A DNA stretch of 64,000 bases from Photobacterium sp. DA100 (GTDB taxonomy: Bacteria > Pseudomonadota > Gammaproteobacteria > Enterobacterales > Vibrionaceae): contig NZ_CP119423.1 in the NCBI RefSeq assembly GCF_029223585.1, positions 372,001-436,000 of the forward strand, given 5' to 3'. Shown piece after piece: positions 30,892-39,132 of this stretch (position 1 is the first letter of the stretch; each line of letters starts with the position of its first letter). Both the position numbers and the translations under genes were made by a program. The notes beneath the pieces were generated by a model. It saw nothing but the letters and a program-made list of their open reading frames with translations. It made no database searches and was not told the DNA's origin.

Positions 30892-32757
30892 ATGGCAATC
30901 GAAATTAATGTACCTGACATCGGTGCGGATGAGGTTGAAGTAACTGAGATCCTTGTAAGCGTTGGCGACAAGGTTGAAGAAGAGCAGTCTCTGATCACTG
31001 TAGAAGGCGACAAGGCTTCTATGGAAGTACCAGCTTCTCAGGCGGGTATCGTTAAAGAAATCAAAGTGGCTGAAGGCGACAAGGTTTCTACCGGTTCTCT
31101 AATCATGATTTTCGAAGCCGAGGGTGCTGCAGCTGCAGCACCTGCTCCTGCGGCTGAAGCAGCGCCTGCTGCTCCAGCTCCAGCAGCAGCGGCTGAACTG
31201 AAAGAAGTTCACGTACCGGACATCGGCGGTGACGAAGTAGAAGTGACTGAAATCATGGTTGCCGTTGGCGACAGCATCGAAGAAGAGCAGTCTCTTCTTA
31301 CTGTTGAAGGCGACAAAGCATCAATGGAAGTACCGGCACCATTCGCTGGTACTCTAAAAGAGATCAAAGTAGCGGCAGGCGATAAAGTATCGACTGGCTC
31401 TCTTATCATGATCTTCGAAACAGCAGGCTCTGCACCTGCAGCAGCGCCAGCGGCAGCTCCGGCTGCAGCTCCTGCAGCGGCAGCTGACCAAGAAGTTCAC
31501 GTACCGGACATCGGTGGCGACGAAGTAGAAGTGACTGAAATCATGGTTGCGGTAGGCGACATGATTGAAGAAGAGCAGTCTCTGATCACTGTTGAAGGTG
31601 ACAAGGCTTCTATGGAAGTCCCTGCACCGTTCGCTGGTAAGGTTAAAGAGATCAAGATTGCAGCTGGCGACAAAGTGTCGACTGGCTCGCTAATCATGGT
31701 ATTCGAAGTTGCTGGCGCAGCACCTGTAGCGGCTCCTGCGGCAGCAGCCCCAGCCCCAGCACCTGCTCCAGCAGCAGCGCCAGCGGCGGCAGCTCCTGCA
31801 TCTACCGGTGATTTCCAGGAGAACAACGATTACGCTCACGCGTCTCCAGTTGTTCGCCGTCTTGCTCGCGAGTTCGGTGTTAACCTGTCTAAGGTTAAAG
31901 GTACTGGTCGTAAGAACCGTATCCTGAAAGAAGACGTTCAGAACTTCGTTAAAGATGCGCTTAAGCGTCTTGAGTCTGGTGCGGCGGCATCTGGCAAGGG
32001 CGATGGCTCTGCGCTGGGTCTACTACCATGGCCGAAAGTTGATTTCAGCAAGTTCGGTGAGACTGAAACTAAGCCTCTTTCTCGCATCAAGAAGATCTCT
32101 GGCGCCAACCTGCACCGTAACTGGGTAATGATCCCTCACGTTACACAGTGGGACAACGCAGACATCACTGAGCTGGAAGCATTCCGTAAAGAGCAGAATG
32201 CTATCGAAGCGAAGAAAGATACTGGCATGAAGATCACTCCGCTTGTATTCATCATGAAAGCGGTAGCGAAAGCGCTAGAAGCCTTCCCAGCGTTCAACGC
32301 TTCGCTGTCTGAAGACAACGAGAGCCTGATCCTGAAGAAGTACGTAAACGTGGGTATCGCCGTAGATACACCAAATGGCCTGGTTGTTCCTGTGTTCAAA
32401 GACGTGAACAAGAAAGGTATTTACGAGCTATCTGAAGAGCTAATGGCAGTGTCTAAGAAGGCACGCGCTGGCAAGCTGACTGCTGCTGACATGCAGGGTG
32501 GCTGTTTCACTATCTCAAGCCTAGGCGGTATCGGCGGTACTGCGTTCACACCAATCGTGAATGCTCCAGAAGTTGGTATCCTGGGTGTATCTAAGTCTGA
32601 AATGAAGCCTGTGTGGAACGGCAAAGAATTCGAACCACGCCTGCAGCTTCCACTGTCTCTATCATACGACCACCGTGTGATCGATGGCGCGGAAGGTGCT
32701 CGCTTCATCACTTACCTGAACGCGTGTCTGTCTGACATTCGCCGTCTGGTACTTTAA
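30892..32757 (+). CDS. aceF: Pyruvate dehydrogenase E2 component AceF (three lipoyl domains)
   Basis: Dihydrolipoamide acetyltransferase core of the pyruvate dehydrogenase complex. Three tandem lipoyl domains carry the modified lysine in [10 protein letters not shown] at Lys41, Lys142 and Lys238, joined by long Ala/Pro linkers. A peripheral E1/E3-binding domain ([16 protein letters not shown]) and the catalytic acetyltransferase domain with His594 in SYDHRVIDG follow. 621 aa, close to E. coli AceF (630). Lipoyl domains 2 and 3 are nearly identical at DNA level over about 60 bp with a 288-bp period. SD 14 bp after aceE. Confidence 0.97.
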   Translation: MAIEINVPDIGADEVEVTEILVSVGDKVEEEQSLITVEGDKASMEVPASQAGIVKEIKVAEGDKVSTGSLIMIFEAEGAAAAAPAPAAEAAPAAPAPAAAAELKEVHVPDIGGDEVEVTEIMVAVGDSIEEEQSLLTVEGDKASMEVPAPFAGTLKEIKVAAGDKVSTGSLIMIFETAGSAPAAAPAAAPAAAPAAAADQEVHVPDIGGDEVEVTEIMVAVGDMIEEEQSLITVEGDKASMEVPAPFAGKVKEIKIAAGDKVSTGSLIMVFEVAGAAPVAAPAAAAPAPAPAPAAAPAAAAPASTGDFQENNDYAHASPVVRRLAREFGVNLSKVKGTGRKNRILKEDVQNFVKDALKRLESGAAASGKGDGSALGLLPWPKVDFSKFGETETKPLSRIKKISGANLHRNWVMIPHVTQWDNADITELEAFRKEQNAIEAKKDTGMKITPLVFIMKAVAKALEAFPAFNASLSEDNESLILKKYVNVGIAVDTPNGLVVPVFKDVNKKGIYELSEELMAVSKKARAGKLTAADMQGGCFTISSLGGIGGTAFTPIVNAPEVGILGVSKSEMKPVWNGKEFEPRLQLPLSLSYDHRVIDGAEGARFITYLNACLSDIRRLVL

Positions 32758-32775
32758 GGTTTCCTAACCCAACCT

Positions 32776-32799
32776 CCATGCCTGCAAAAGCGGGCATGG
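32776..32799 (+). terminator. Hairpin between aceF and lpdA
   Basis: CCATGCC-t-GC-aaaa-GC-g-GGCATGG, a stable stem with no T-run after it. It could protect the aceEF mRNA 3' end or weaken readthrough into lpdA. In E. coli lpd also has its own promoter. Confidence 0.5.
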
Positions 32800-32834
32800 A
32801 AGTGTTGTGTAGCTCACAGGCTATAGCAATTTAC

Positions 32835-32863
32835 TTTTCAGTTTGTTAACACCTCTGTAAAAT
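32835..32863 (+). promoter_or_regulatory. Candidate lpdA promoter
   Basis: TTTTCA, 17-bp spacer, TAAAAT; about 75 bp before the lpdA start. This would allow lpdA to be expressed independently for 2-oxoglutarate dehydrogenase and glycine cleavage, as in E. coli. Match is moderate. Confidence 0.4.
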
Positions 32864-32939
32864 CGTTAGCCAGCTGAAACAAAAAGTAGAACACGAATAC
32901 TTAGCCTGTTAGGGATAAAAGACTTACAACGAGGTCATG

Positions 32940-34370
32940 ATGAGTAAAGAAATTAAAGCCCAGGTAGTGGTGTTGGGTTCAGGCCCTGCAGGTTACTCTG
33001 CGGCATTCCGTTGCGCCGACCTAGGCCTAGAAACGGTACTAATCGAAAAATACAGCACGCTTGGTGGTGTATGTCTAAACGTGGGTTGTATCCCATCTAA
33101 AGCCCTGCTTCACGTTGCTAAAGTTATCGAAGAAGCAAAAGCCATGGCTGAGCATGGTGTGGTATTCGGTGAGCCTCAAACCGATATCAACAAGATCCGT
33201 GTTTGGAAAGAAAAAGTAATCACCCAGCTAACTGGCGGTCTTGGCGGCATGGCTAAGATGCGTAAAGTTAACGTGGTTCAGGGCTACGGCAAGTTTACTG
33301 GCCCTAACTCTATCCTAGTTGCTGGCGCAGACGGCGAGCAGACCACGGTTAACTTCGACAATGCGATCGTAGCGGCGGGCTCTCGCCCAATCGAGCTACC
33401 GTTCATCCCGCATGAAGACCCACGTATCTGGGATTCAACTGACGCCCTTGAGCTGAAAGAAGTTCCTGAGAAGCTACTTGTAATGGGTGGCGGTATCATC
33501 GGCCTTGAAATGGGTACGGTATACCACGCGCTGGGTTCACAGATCGACGTGGTTGAGATGTTCGACCAAGTTATCCCTGCTGCTGATAAAGACATCGTTA
33601 AAGTCTTCACCAAGCGCATCAAGAAGAAATTCAACCTGATGCTAGAAACCAAAGTGACCGCTGTTGAAGCGCGTGAAGATGGTATCTACGTATCAATGGA
33701 AGGCAAGAAAGCCCCTGCTGAGCCTGTACGTTACGATGCTGTTCTTGTGGCAATCGGCCGTGTACCAAACGGTAAGCTGATTGACGCAGAGAAAGCGGGT
33801 ATCGAAGTTGACGAGCGCGGTTTCATCAACGTTGACAAGCAGATGCGTACTAACGTTCCTCACATCCACGCTATCGGTGACATCGTTGGCCAGCCAATGC
33901 TTGCTCACAAAGGTGTGCATGAAGGCCACGTTGCGGCAGAAGTTATCTCTGGCAAGAAGCACTACTTCGATCCTAAAGTTATTCCTTCAATCGCTTACAC
34001 CGAGCCAGAAGTGGCATGGGTTGGTAAGACCGAGAAAGAAGCAAAAGCTGAAGGCATCAACTACGAAGTGGCGACATTCCCATGGGCTGCTTCTGGCCGT
34101 GCAATCGCTTCTGACTGTGCCGACGGTATGACGAAGATGATCTTCGACAAAGACACTCACCGTGTGATCGGTGGTGCTATCGTGGGTACTAACGGTGGCG
34201 AGCTGCTGGGTGAAATCGGTCTGGCGATCGAGATGGGCTGTGATGCAGAGGATATCGCTCTGACTATCCACGCCCACCCAACGCTACACGAATCTGTTGG
34301 TCTGGCTGCAGAGGTATTCGAAGGCTCAATCACTGACCTTCCTAACCCGAAAGCCGTTAAGCGTAAGTAA
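32940..34370 (+). CDS. lpdA: Dihydrolipoamide dehydrogenase Lpd (E3)
   Basis: FAD- and NAD-dependent E3 subunit shared by the 2-oxo acid dehydrogenase complexes. FAD-binding GSGPAGYSAAFRCADLG at the N-terminus, the redox disulfide GGVCLNVGCIPSKAL (about residues 40-54), the NAD-binding GGGIIGLEMG and the C-terminal HAHPTLHE active-site base are present. Two ATGs are adjacent (32937 and 32940); GAGG at 32931-32934 is too close to the first, so I choose the second, giving MSKEIKAQ as in E. coli. 476 aa. Confidence 0.97.
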   Translation: MSKEIKAQVVVLGSGPAGYSAAFRCADLGLETVLIEKYSTLGGVCLNVGCIPSKALLHVAKVIEEAKAMAEHGVVFGEPQTDINKIRVWKEKVITQLTGGLGGMAKMRKVNVVQGYGKFTGPNSILVAGADGEQTTVNFDNAIVAAGSRPIELPFIPHEDPRIWDSTDALELKEVPEKLLVMGGGIIGLEMGTVYHALGSQIDVVEMFDQVIPAADKDIVKVFTKRIKKKFNLMLETKVTAVEAREDGIYVSMEGKKAPAEPVRYDAVLVAIGRVPNGKLIDAEKAGIEVDERGFINVDKQMRTNVPHIHAIGDIVGQPMLAHKGVHEGHVAAEVISGKKHYFDPKVIPSIAYTEPEVAWVGKTEKEAKAEGINYEVATFPWAASGRAIASDCADGMTKMIFDKDTHRVIGGAIVGTNGGELLGEIGLAIEMGCDAEDIALTIHAHPTLHESVGLAAEVFEGSITDLPNPKAVKRK

Positions 34371-34393
34371 TTACGGCTTTGCTAGCGGATATG

Positions 34394-34419
34394 AAAAAAG
34401 CGCCTTCGGGCGCTTTTTT
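34394..34419 (+). terminator. lpdA terminator
   Basis: AAAAAAGCGCC-ttcg-GGCGCTTTTTT: GC stem, UUCG tetraloop and T-run. Strong intrinsic terminator, symmetric enough to act in both directions. Confidence 0.93.
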
Positions 34420-34431
34420 GGTATTTTGGGG

Positions 34432-34449
34432 CTAGGAAGAGCCAAAAGC
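34432..34449 (+). repeat. Fragment resembling the CCTAGG module
   Basis: CTAGGAAGAGCCAAAAGC differs from 21183-21199 by one substitution and one inserted base. No tandem array follows, so this may be a degenerate or array-less copy of the element. Short, so chance similarity cannot be excluded. Confidence 0.35.
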
Positions 34450-34500
34450 TTGGCTTGAATTTGAGGTTCGCAGAGTCTGCTTGCTGAACCTAGAACCCAG

Positions 34501-34530
34501 AAAACAACAAGGAGGGCCGAAACCCTCCTT
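34501..34530 (-). terminator. Chemoreceptor gene terminator
   Basis: Perfect 8-bp stem AAGGAGGG / CCCTCCTT with a 6-nt loop; on the - strand it is followed by GTTGTTTT. Lies 36 bp after the stop codon of the methyl-accepting protein. Confidence 0.85.
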
Positions 34531-34565
34531 GCCGTTTGCTTTTATGTCTTCGCCATCGTATCCGC

Positions 34566-36482
34566 TTAGAGCGTGAACGTGCCGACCATGTCATCCAGGC
34601 GCTTGGACAGATCGCGCAGTGCTTGGCTTGACTGGGCGAGCTGCGAAGCGGTATCGGCAGTGCGCTGGGTCGCTTCGTTGATTTCTTCGATATTGCAGTT
34701 GATATCGCAGACCACGGTGGACTGCTCTTCCGTTGCCGTGGCGACCTGGGTATTCATGTCGGAAATCAGGGTGATGCGATCCGATATCGACAGCAGGGCG
34801 CCGGAGGCCTCGTCCGCTGCCGAGACGCCATCGGAGGTGAGCTGGCGGCTCTGCACCATCGCGCTGACTGCGTTGCTGGCTTCTTCCTGCAGGCGGTTGA
34901 TCATCGCCTGGATCTCATCGGTCGAATCGGCGGTGCGGCTGGCCAAGCTGCGTACCTCGTCAGCAACCACAGCAAAGCCGCGGCCCTGCTCGCCGGCGCG
35001 GGCCGCCTCAATTGCGGCGTTGAGCGCCAGCAAATTGGTTTGCTCGGAGATACCGCGGATCACATCCAGAATACTGCCAATGGCCTGGGTGTTGCTGGCC
35101 AGCGACTCAATCACTTCGCTGACCTGGGTCACATCATTGGCGAGCTGGTTAATGGTATCGCGGGCCTGGCTGACCACCTTCTGGCCGCTCTGGGTTTCGT
35201 TTTCGGCATTATGCGCGGCATCGGCTGCGTGCGCGGCATTGCTGGCAATTTCGTTGACGGTGGCACCCATTTCATTGATAGCCGTGACGACCTGCAGGGT
35301 ACGATCACGTTGGCTGTGGCTGGTATCCAAGGTGATTTCAGCCTGCTGGGCGACAGACTCGGCCGCTTCGCGGAGGCTGTTGCCGGTTTCCGCCACCTCT
35401 TTGACTGAGTAGTGGATCTTGCCGATGAAGCTGTTGAAGCCCGCAGAGAGCTGGGCAATTTCATCATTGCCTGATACTTCAATACGGTGGCGGAGATCCC
35501 CTTCACCTTCGCCCAGATCTTTGAACATGGCGGCCAGGCGGGAAATCGGCTGGGTGATATTGCTACCGAGCCAAATGGCAAGCAAGACAAACGCGGCGGC
35601 GATCCCTGCGGTCCATAGCATGATTTGCTGGCGGGCCTGATTCAGCTCGGCAAAGGCTTCCTCCAGGGGCAGCTGGGCAACCACATACCAGTTCATGGAT
35701 GGGATGTAGCTGGTGGCCACCAACACATCTTGGCCGTTGATGGTTTGCTGGACGACATTGAAATCATCCTTTGCCAGTAAGGTGGCGGCAGCCTGCTGGC
35801 CGTACAGGTTCGCGAGCTGCATTTTGCCCATTACGCCACGGTCGCGATGGATCTGCACTTGGCCTTGGCCGTCAGCGAGGAAGACAAAGCCGGTTTTTTC
35901 CAGCTGGAACTGGTTGATGAAGCGGCTCATCTCGGCGAGGGACTTGGAAAGGCCGGCCATGCCTTTGCCATTTAGCTGCTGGTAGTTGACGAACAGTTTG
36001 ACGTCGCCGTTTGATTCGCGGAAGACACTGAGCGATCGGGCTTGCCCTGAGCGGGTGAAATCATAGAACCAGCTATCTTGCTGCGGGGTCAGGCGGCGCA
36101 GAAATCCGTCCTGATTCCAGTAGTCGCCACTGGTACGATCAGCAATAGAGGCATCGAACAATTGGTACTGGTTTTTGATATCATTCAGGCGCCGGATTAT
36201 TTTGCTTTCATCGGCTTGCGATCTGCCATCATGATAGAGGTCGGTAATGAAGCGGCTGGTGGCCAGTTGCTCGGCGGCAGCCAGCATCAGTGATACTTCT
36301 TTATCGATGCTATTGCGGATTTGCAGCAGGGTAGCCGGTAGCTCCGACTGCAGTAACCGGTTTTCGACCACTTGCCTTGCTTGCTTTTGGCTGATGATGC
36401 CAACGAGCAGGGTAGAAGCGAGAACCGCAAGGACCATAGCCAGGATCAGCTTTTGTTTGATTGTGAATTGGTTGAACTTCAT
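34566..36482 (-). CDS. Methyl-accepting chemotaxis protein with periplasmic Cache-like sensor
   Basis: Transmembrane chemoreceptor of 638 aa. Order: short tail, membrane helix 1 (about residues 12-31), a periplasmic sensor of about 250 residues that looks like a dCache domain (WYxxA-like WFYDFTRSG, then a second lobe with [18 protein letters not shown]), membrane helix 2 (about 288-310), HAMP, then the long coiled-coil signalling domain with the conserved hairpin tip [32 protein letters not shown] (given here only as a landmark around residues 480-510). No C-terminal CheR-binding pentapeptide. The ligand cannot be read from sequence. Divergent from the patatin gene, 61 bp away. Confidence 0.92.
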   Translation of the reverse strand: MKFNQFTIKQKLILAMVLAVLASTLLVGIISQKQARQVVENRLLQSELPATLLQIRNSIDKEVSLMLAAAEQLATSRFITDLYHDGRSQADESKIIRRLNDIKNQYQLFDASIADRTSGDYWNQDGFLRRLTPQQDSWFYDFTRSGQARSLSVFRESNGDVKLFVNYQQLNGKGMAGLSKSLAEMSRFINQFQLEKTGFVFLADGQGQVQIHRDRGVMGKMQLANLYGQQAAATLLAKDDFNVVQQTINGQDVLVATSYIPSMNWYVVAQLPLEEAFAELNQARQQIMLWTAGIAAAFVLLAIWLGSNITQPISRLAAMFKDLGEGEGDLRHRIEVSGNDEIAQLSAGFNSFIGKIHYSVKEVAETGNSLREAAESVAQQAEITLDTSHSQRDRTLQVVTAINEMGATVNEIASNAAHAADAAHNAENETQSGQKVVSQARDTINQLANDVTQVSEVIESLASNTQAIGSILDVIRGISEQTNLLALNAAIEAARAGEQGRGFAVVADEVRSLASRTADSTDEIQAMINRLQEEASNAVSAMVQSRQLTSDGVSAADEASGALLSISDRITLISDMNTQVATATEEQSTVVCDINCNIEEINEATQRTADTASQLAQSSQALRDLSKRLDDMVGTFTL

Positions 36483-36508
36483 AGTCTTTTATAGTTTTGT
36501 CTGACGAT

Positions 36509-36529
36509 GTGAACGGTGTGTACGTTCAC
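36509..36529. promoter_or_regulatory. Palindrome between chemoreceptor and patatin genes
   Basis: GTGAACG-N7-CGTTCAC, perfect 7-bp arms, in the only 61 bp separating two divergent genes. Position and symmetry suggest a dimeric regulator's operator; the regulator is unknown to me. Confidence 0.5.
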
Positions 36530-36543
36530 GGAATAAGTAGCCC

Positions 36544-38856
36544 ATGACCCAAGAACAGCCATTTGCGGCAACTCACGGCGTGATATGTTATCTGCACAAC
36601 TGTTGCAGAACTTTAGTGCTAGGTATCACATTTTTGTGCTTGTTCAGCGTTTCTTTTTCTGCTGTGGCCTTTGCCGAGCAGCGACCTAAGATTGGCGTGG
36701 TACTCGGTGGCGGCGGTGCCAAAGGTGCCGCCCATATTGGGGTACTCAAAGCGCTGGAAGATCTTCATATTCCGGTCGACTATATTGCCGGGACCAGTAT
36801 GGGCGCTTATGTCGGCGGTTTGTACGCGACCGGGATGAGTGCCGATGAAATTGAGGCGTTGCTGACCAGTGTCGATTGGGAGCGGGGCTATCAAGACCGG
36901 GTGATGCGGGGGGACCGCCGGGTTAGGGAGAAGCAACAAGAAGACAGATACCAGGTGACTAGTGAGCTTGGGTTTGGTTTTTGGGAGCTCAAAGCGCCGC
37001 GGGGAATTGTCCAGGGTCAGACCATGGGGGAGATCCTGCGCTCGACCTCCGGCAACCTGCCGGTGTTCGACAGTTTTGATCAGATGGTGATCCCTTACCG
37101 GGCGGTGGCGACGGATATCGAAAACCTGCAACCGGTGGTTCTTGATAAGGGGGATTTGGCCGAGGTGATGCAGGCCAGTATGTCGATACCGGGCCTGCTG
37201 CCACCGAAAGAGCTCAATGATAAGCTGCTGGTCGATGGCGGGATCACCGATAACCTGCCGATTGAAGTGGTGCGCAATATGGGGGCAGATATCATCATTG
37301 CGGTTGATATTAGCAATGAGTTCAAAAAGCGTGATGAGCTCAGCAATTATTTCGCGGTGATGGATCAGCTGACGGACTTTATGGTGCGTGATAATGCTGA
37401 CCGCCAGATCGCTTTGCTGTCGGATAAGGATTTTCTGATCCGCCCCAACATCCGCGGCATTAAAACCGCAGATTTTGCCCGTATGCCGCTGGCTTTCGAG
37501 AGCGGCTATGTCGAGGTGATGGCGATGGCCGACGAGTTGGCTCACCTCGGTCGAAGTACCTGGTTCCAGCAGTATATCGACAACAAACAGAAACGCCGCC
37601 GCCAGCTGGTACCGCTCGATGAGTTAGTGGTCGATGAAATCCGGCTGCAGAATAACAGCAGCTATGCCGACGACGTGCTGCTCGACCGCTTGCAGCTCGA
37701 GGCCGGCCAGGTTATTTCCTCCGAGGAGCTGGGCGAGAGCGTACGCAGCTTGTATGCCCTGGATCGTTTTGAGCGGGTTGATTACCGTATCGAGCAGATT
37801 GACGGTGATAATGTCATTTTGCTCGATGTGAGGGAGAAAAGCTGGGGGCCGAATTTTATCGATTTTCGCTTTGCCCTGGAGGACGATTTCGAAAACAGTA
37901 CCGATTATTCGTTTGGTGTCGCCTTCAATGTGACCGGACTGAGCCGGGCAGGCGCCGAGTGGCGTACCGAGTTGGAATACGGCTCGGACAAGCGAATTGG
38001 CACCGGGCTATACCTGCCTCTAGTCAAGGATCACGACTGGTTTTCGCTGATCTCCGCCGAGTATAAAAGTACCGATTACAATATCCCGCTATTCGGGGAG
38101 GAGCCGGCTCTTGAGGATATTGATTTCTTCCTTCCTGCCACCTATACCGATACCGTATTTGATGCTTCGTTTGGCTGGCAGCCGACGCTGTGGCAAGAGT
38201 TCCGGATTGGGATGCGTTATCTCAGCGGTGAAACCGAGGTGTTGGGTTTTCCGGAGCTTGGGCTTGAAAAGCGAAGGAGCCAAATTGGTTATATCCGCTA
38301 CAGTCTCGATACCCTCGACGATATTATGCTGCCCAAGCAAGGCAATCTCCTCGAGCTAGAGCTGGCGGCTTCGGATGATAGCAGTCGCTTAGATGGTGTT
38401 GAGTATGAAGACTTTTCGGTTCATATGGACATTAACTGGAAGGGGGCGTTGACCTATGGTGATCATACCTTCATGGGCAAGGCTGAATATGGTCGGGTAA
38501 GCTCGGACTTTGATTTGCGGCTTGACCCCAAAGAGCTGGGGGGATTCCTCAACCTGTCCGGGATCCCGAAGAACAGCTTGTCGGGTAACAACAAAATATT
38601 CACCGCCGCGATTTACCGCTACAACCTGATGGAGCAGGATTTTGGCTTGTTCAAATCTTCGGTTTTTTTCGGCGGCTCGCTGGAATACGGCGGGGTCTAC
38701 AACAGTTCAGATCTGAGCTTCAAGGATGTACCCCTCTATACCGCAGGCAGCTTGTACTCGGGGCTCACCACCCCGGTGGGGCCGCTTATCTTGGCTTATG
38801 GCCGGACCGAGCAGTCGAACCATGCATTTTATGTCTTCTTCGGCGGGGCACTATAA
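36544..38856 (+). CDS. Patatin-like phospholipase with POTRA and outer-membrane barrel (type Vd-like)
   Basis: Predicted exported lipid acyl hydrolase fused to its own outer-membrane barrel. A signal peptide (cut about Ala44, SAVAFA) precedes a patatin domain (about 48-330) with the glycine-rich oxyanion hole GGGGAKGAAHIG, the nucleophile Ser85 in GTSMG and the dyad Asp231 in DGG. A POTRA-like segment (about 360-430, VDEIRLQNNSSY) and a C-terminal Omp85-type beta-barrel of about 340 residues follow. This order is that of PlpD, the type Vd secretion prototype. 770 aa. No cleavage site between patatin and barrel can be told, so surface display versus release is open. Confidence 0.88.
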   Translation: MTQEQPFAATHGVICYLHNCCRTLVLGITFLCLFSVSFSAVAFAEQRPKIGVVLGGGGAKGAAHIGVLKALEDLHIPVDYIAGTSMGAYVGGLYATGMSADEIEALLTSVDWERGYQDRVMRGDRRVREKQQEDRYQVTSELGFGFWELKAPRGIVQGQTMGEILRSTSGNLPVFDSFDQMVIPYRAVATDIENLQPVVLDKGDLAEVMQASMSIPGLLPPKELNDKLLVDGGITDNLPIEVVRNMGADIIIAVDISNEFKKRDELSNYFAVMDQLTDFMVRDNADRQIALLSDKDFLIRPNIRGIKTADFARMPLAFESGYVEVMAMADELAHLGRSTWFQQYIDNKQKRRRQLVPLDELVVDEIRLQNNSSYADDVLLDRLQLEAGQVISSEELGESVRSLYALDRFERVDYRIEQIDGDNVILLDVREKSWGPNFIDFRFALEDDFENSTDYSFGVAFNVTGLSRAGAEWRTELEYGSDKRIGTGLYLPLVKDHDWFSLISAEYKSTDYNIPLFGEEPALEDIDFFLPATYTDTVFDASFGWQPTLWQEFRIGMRYLSGETEVLGFPELGLEKRRSQIGYIRYSLDTLDDIMLPKQGNLLELELAASDDSSRLDGVEYEDFSVHMDINWKGALTYGDHTFMGKAEYGRVSSDFDLRLDPKELGGFLNLSGIPKNSLSGNNKIFTAAIYRYNLMEQDFGLFKSSVFFGGSLEYGGVYNSSDLSFKDVPLYTAGSLYSGLTTPVGPLILAYGRTEQSNHAFYVFFGGAL

Positions 38857-39132
38857 GTTAACAGTCTGATATGAGGGGGAAGAATGCCAACGGTGGGTAT
38901 TACGGTTGCTTACATTTATTCAAAATTTGTGAATGTTGTAAAAAACGACCGGATTTTAATATTACGTTAAATCTGGTATGCTCGATAAACGGTTTTGGTC
39001 TCCGTTGGCTGAAATAGTAACATTTCTTATGTGACAGAAGGAATATCAAGCCCTTCCAACACGCTAACGGTAGATCAATCACTTCCAAGGATGTTTGGCC
39101 ATCGCGGCCAAACCTAAAATGAGGAATATGTC
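38857..39132 (+). promoter_or_regulatory. acnB upstream region
   Basis: Holds an extended -10 promoter candidate (TGGTATGCT, 38975-38983... TATGCT at 38977-38982) about 150 bp before acnB, implying a long leader. Near its end is a perfect hairpin GTTTGGCC-atcgc-GGCCAAAC (39093-39113) just before the ribosome binding site GAGGAAT at 39121-39127. The hairpin could affect acnB translation or mRNA stability. No open frame in it looks like a gene. Confidence 0.5.
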
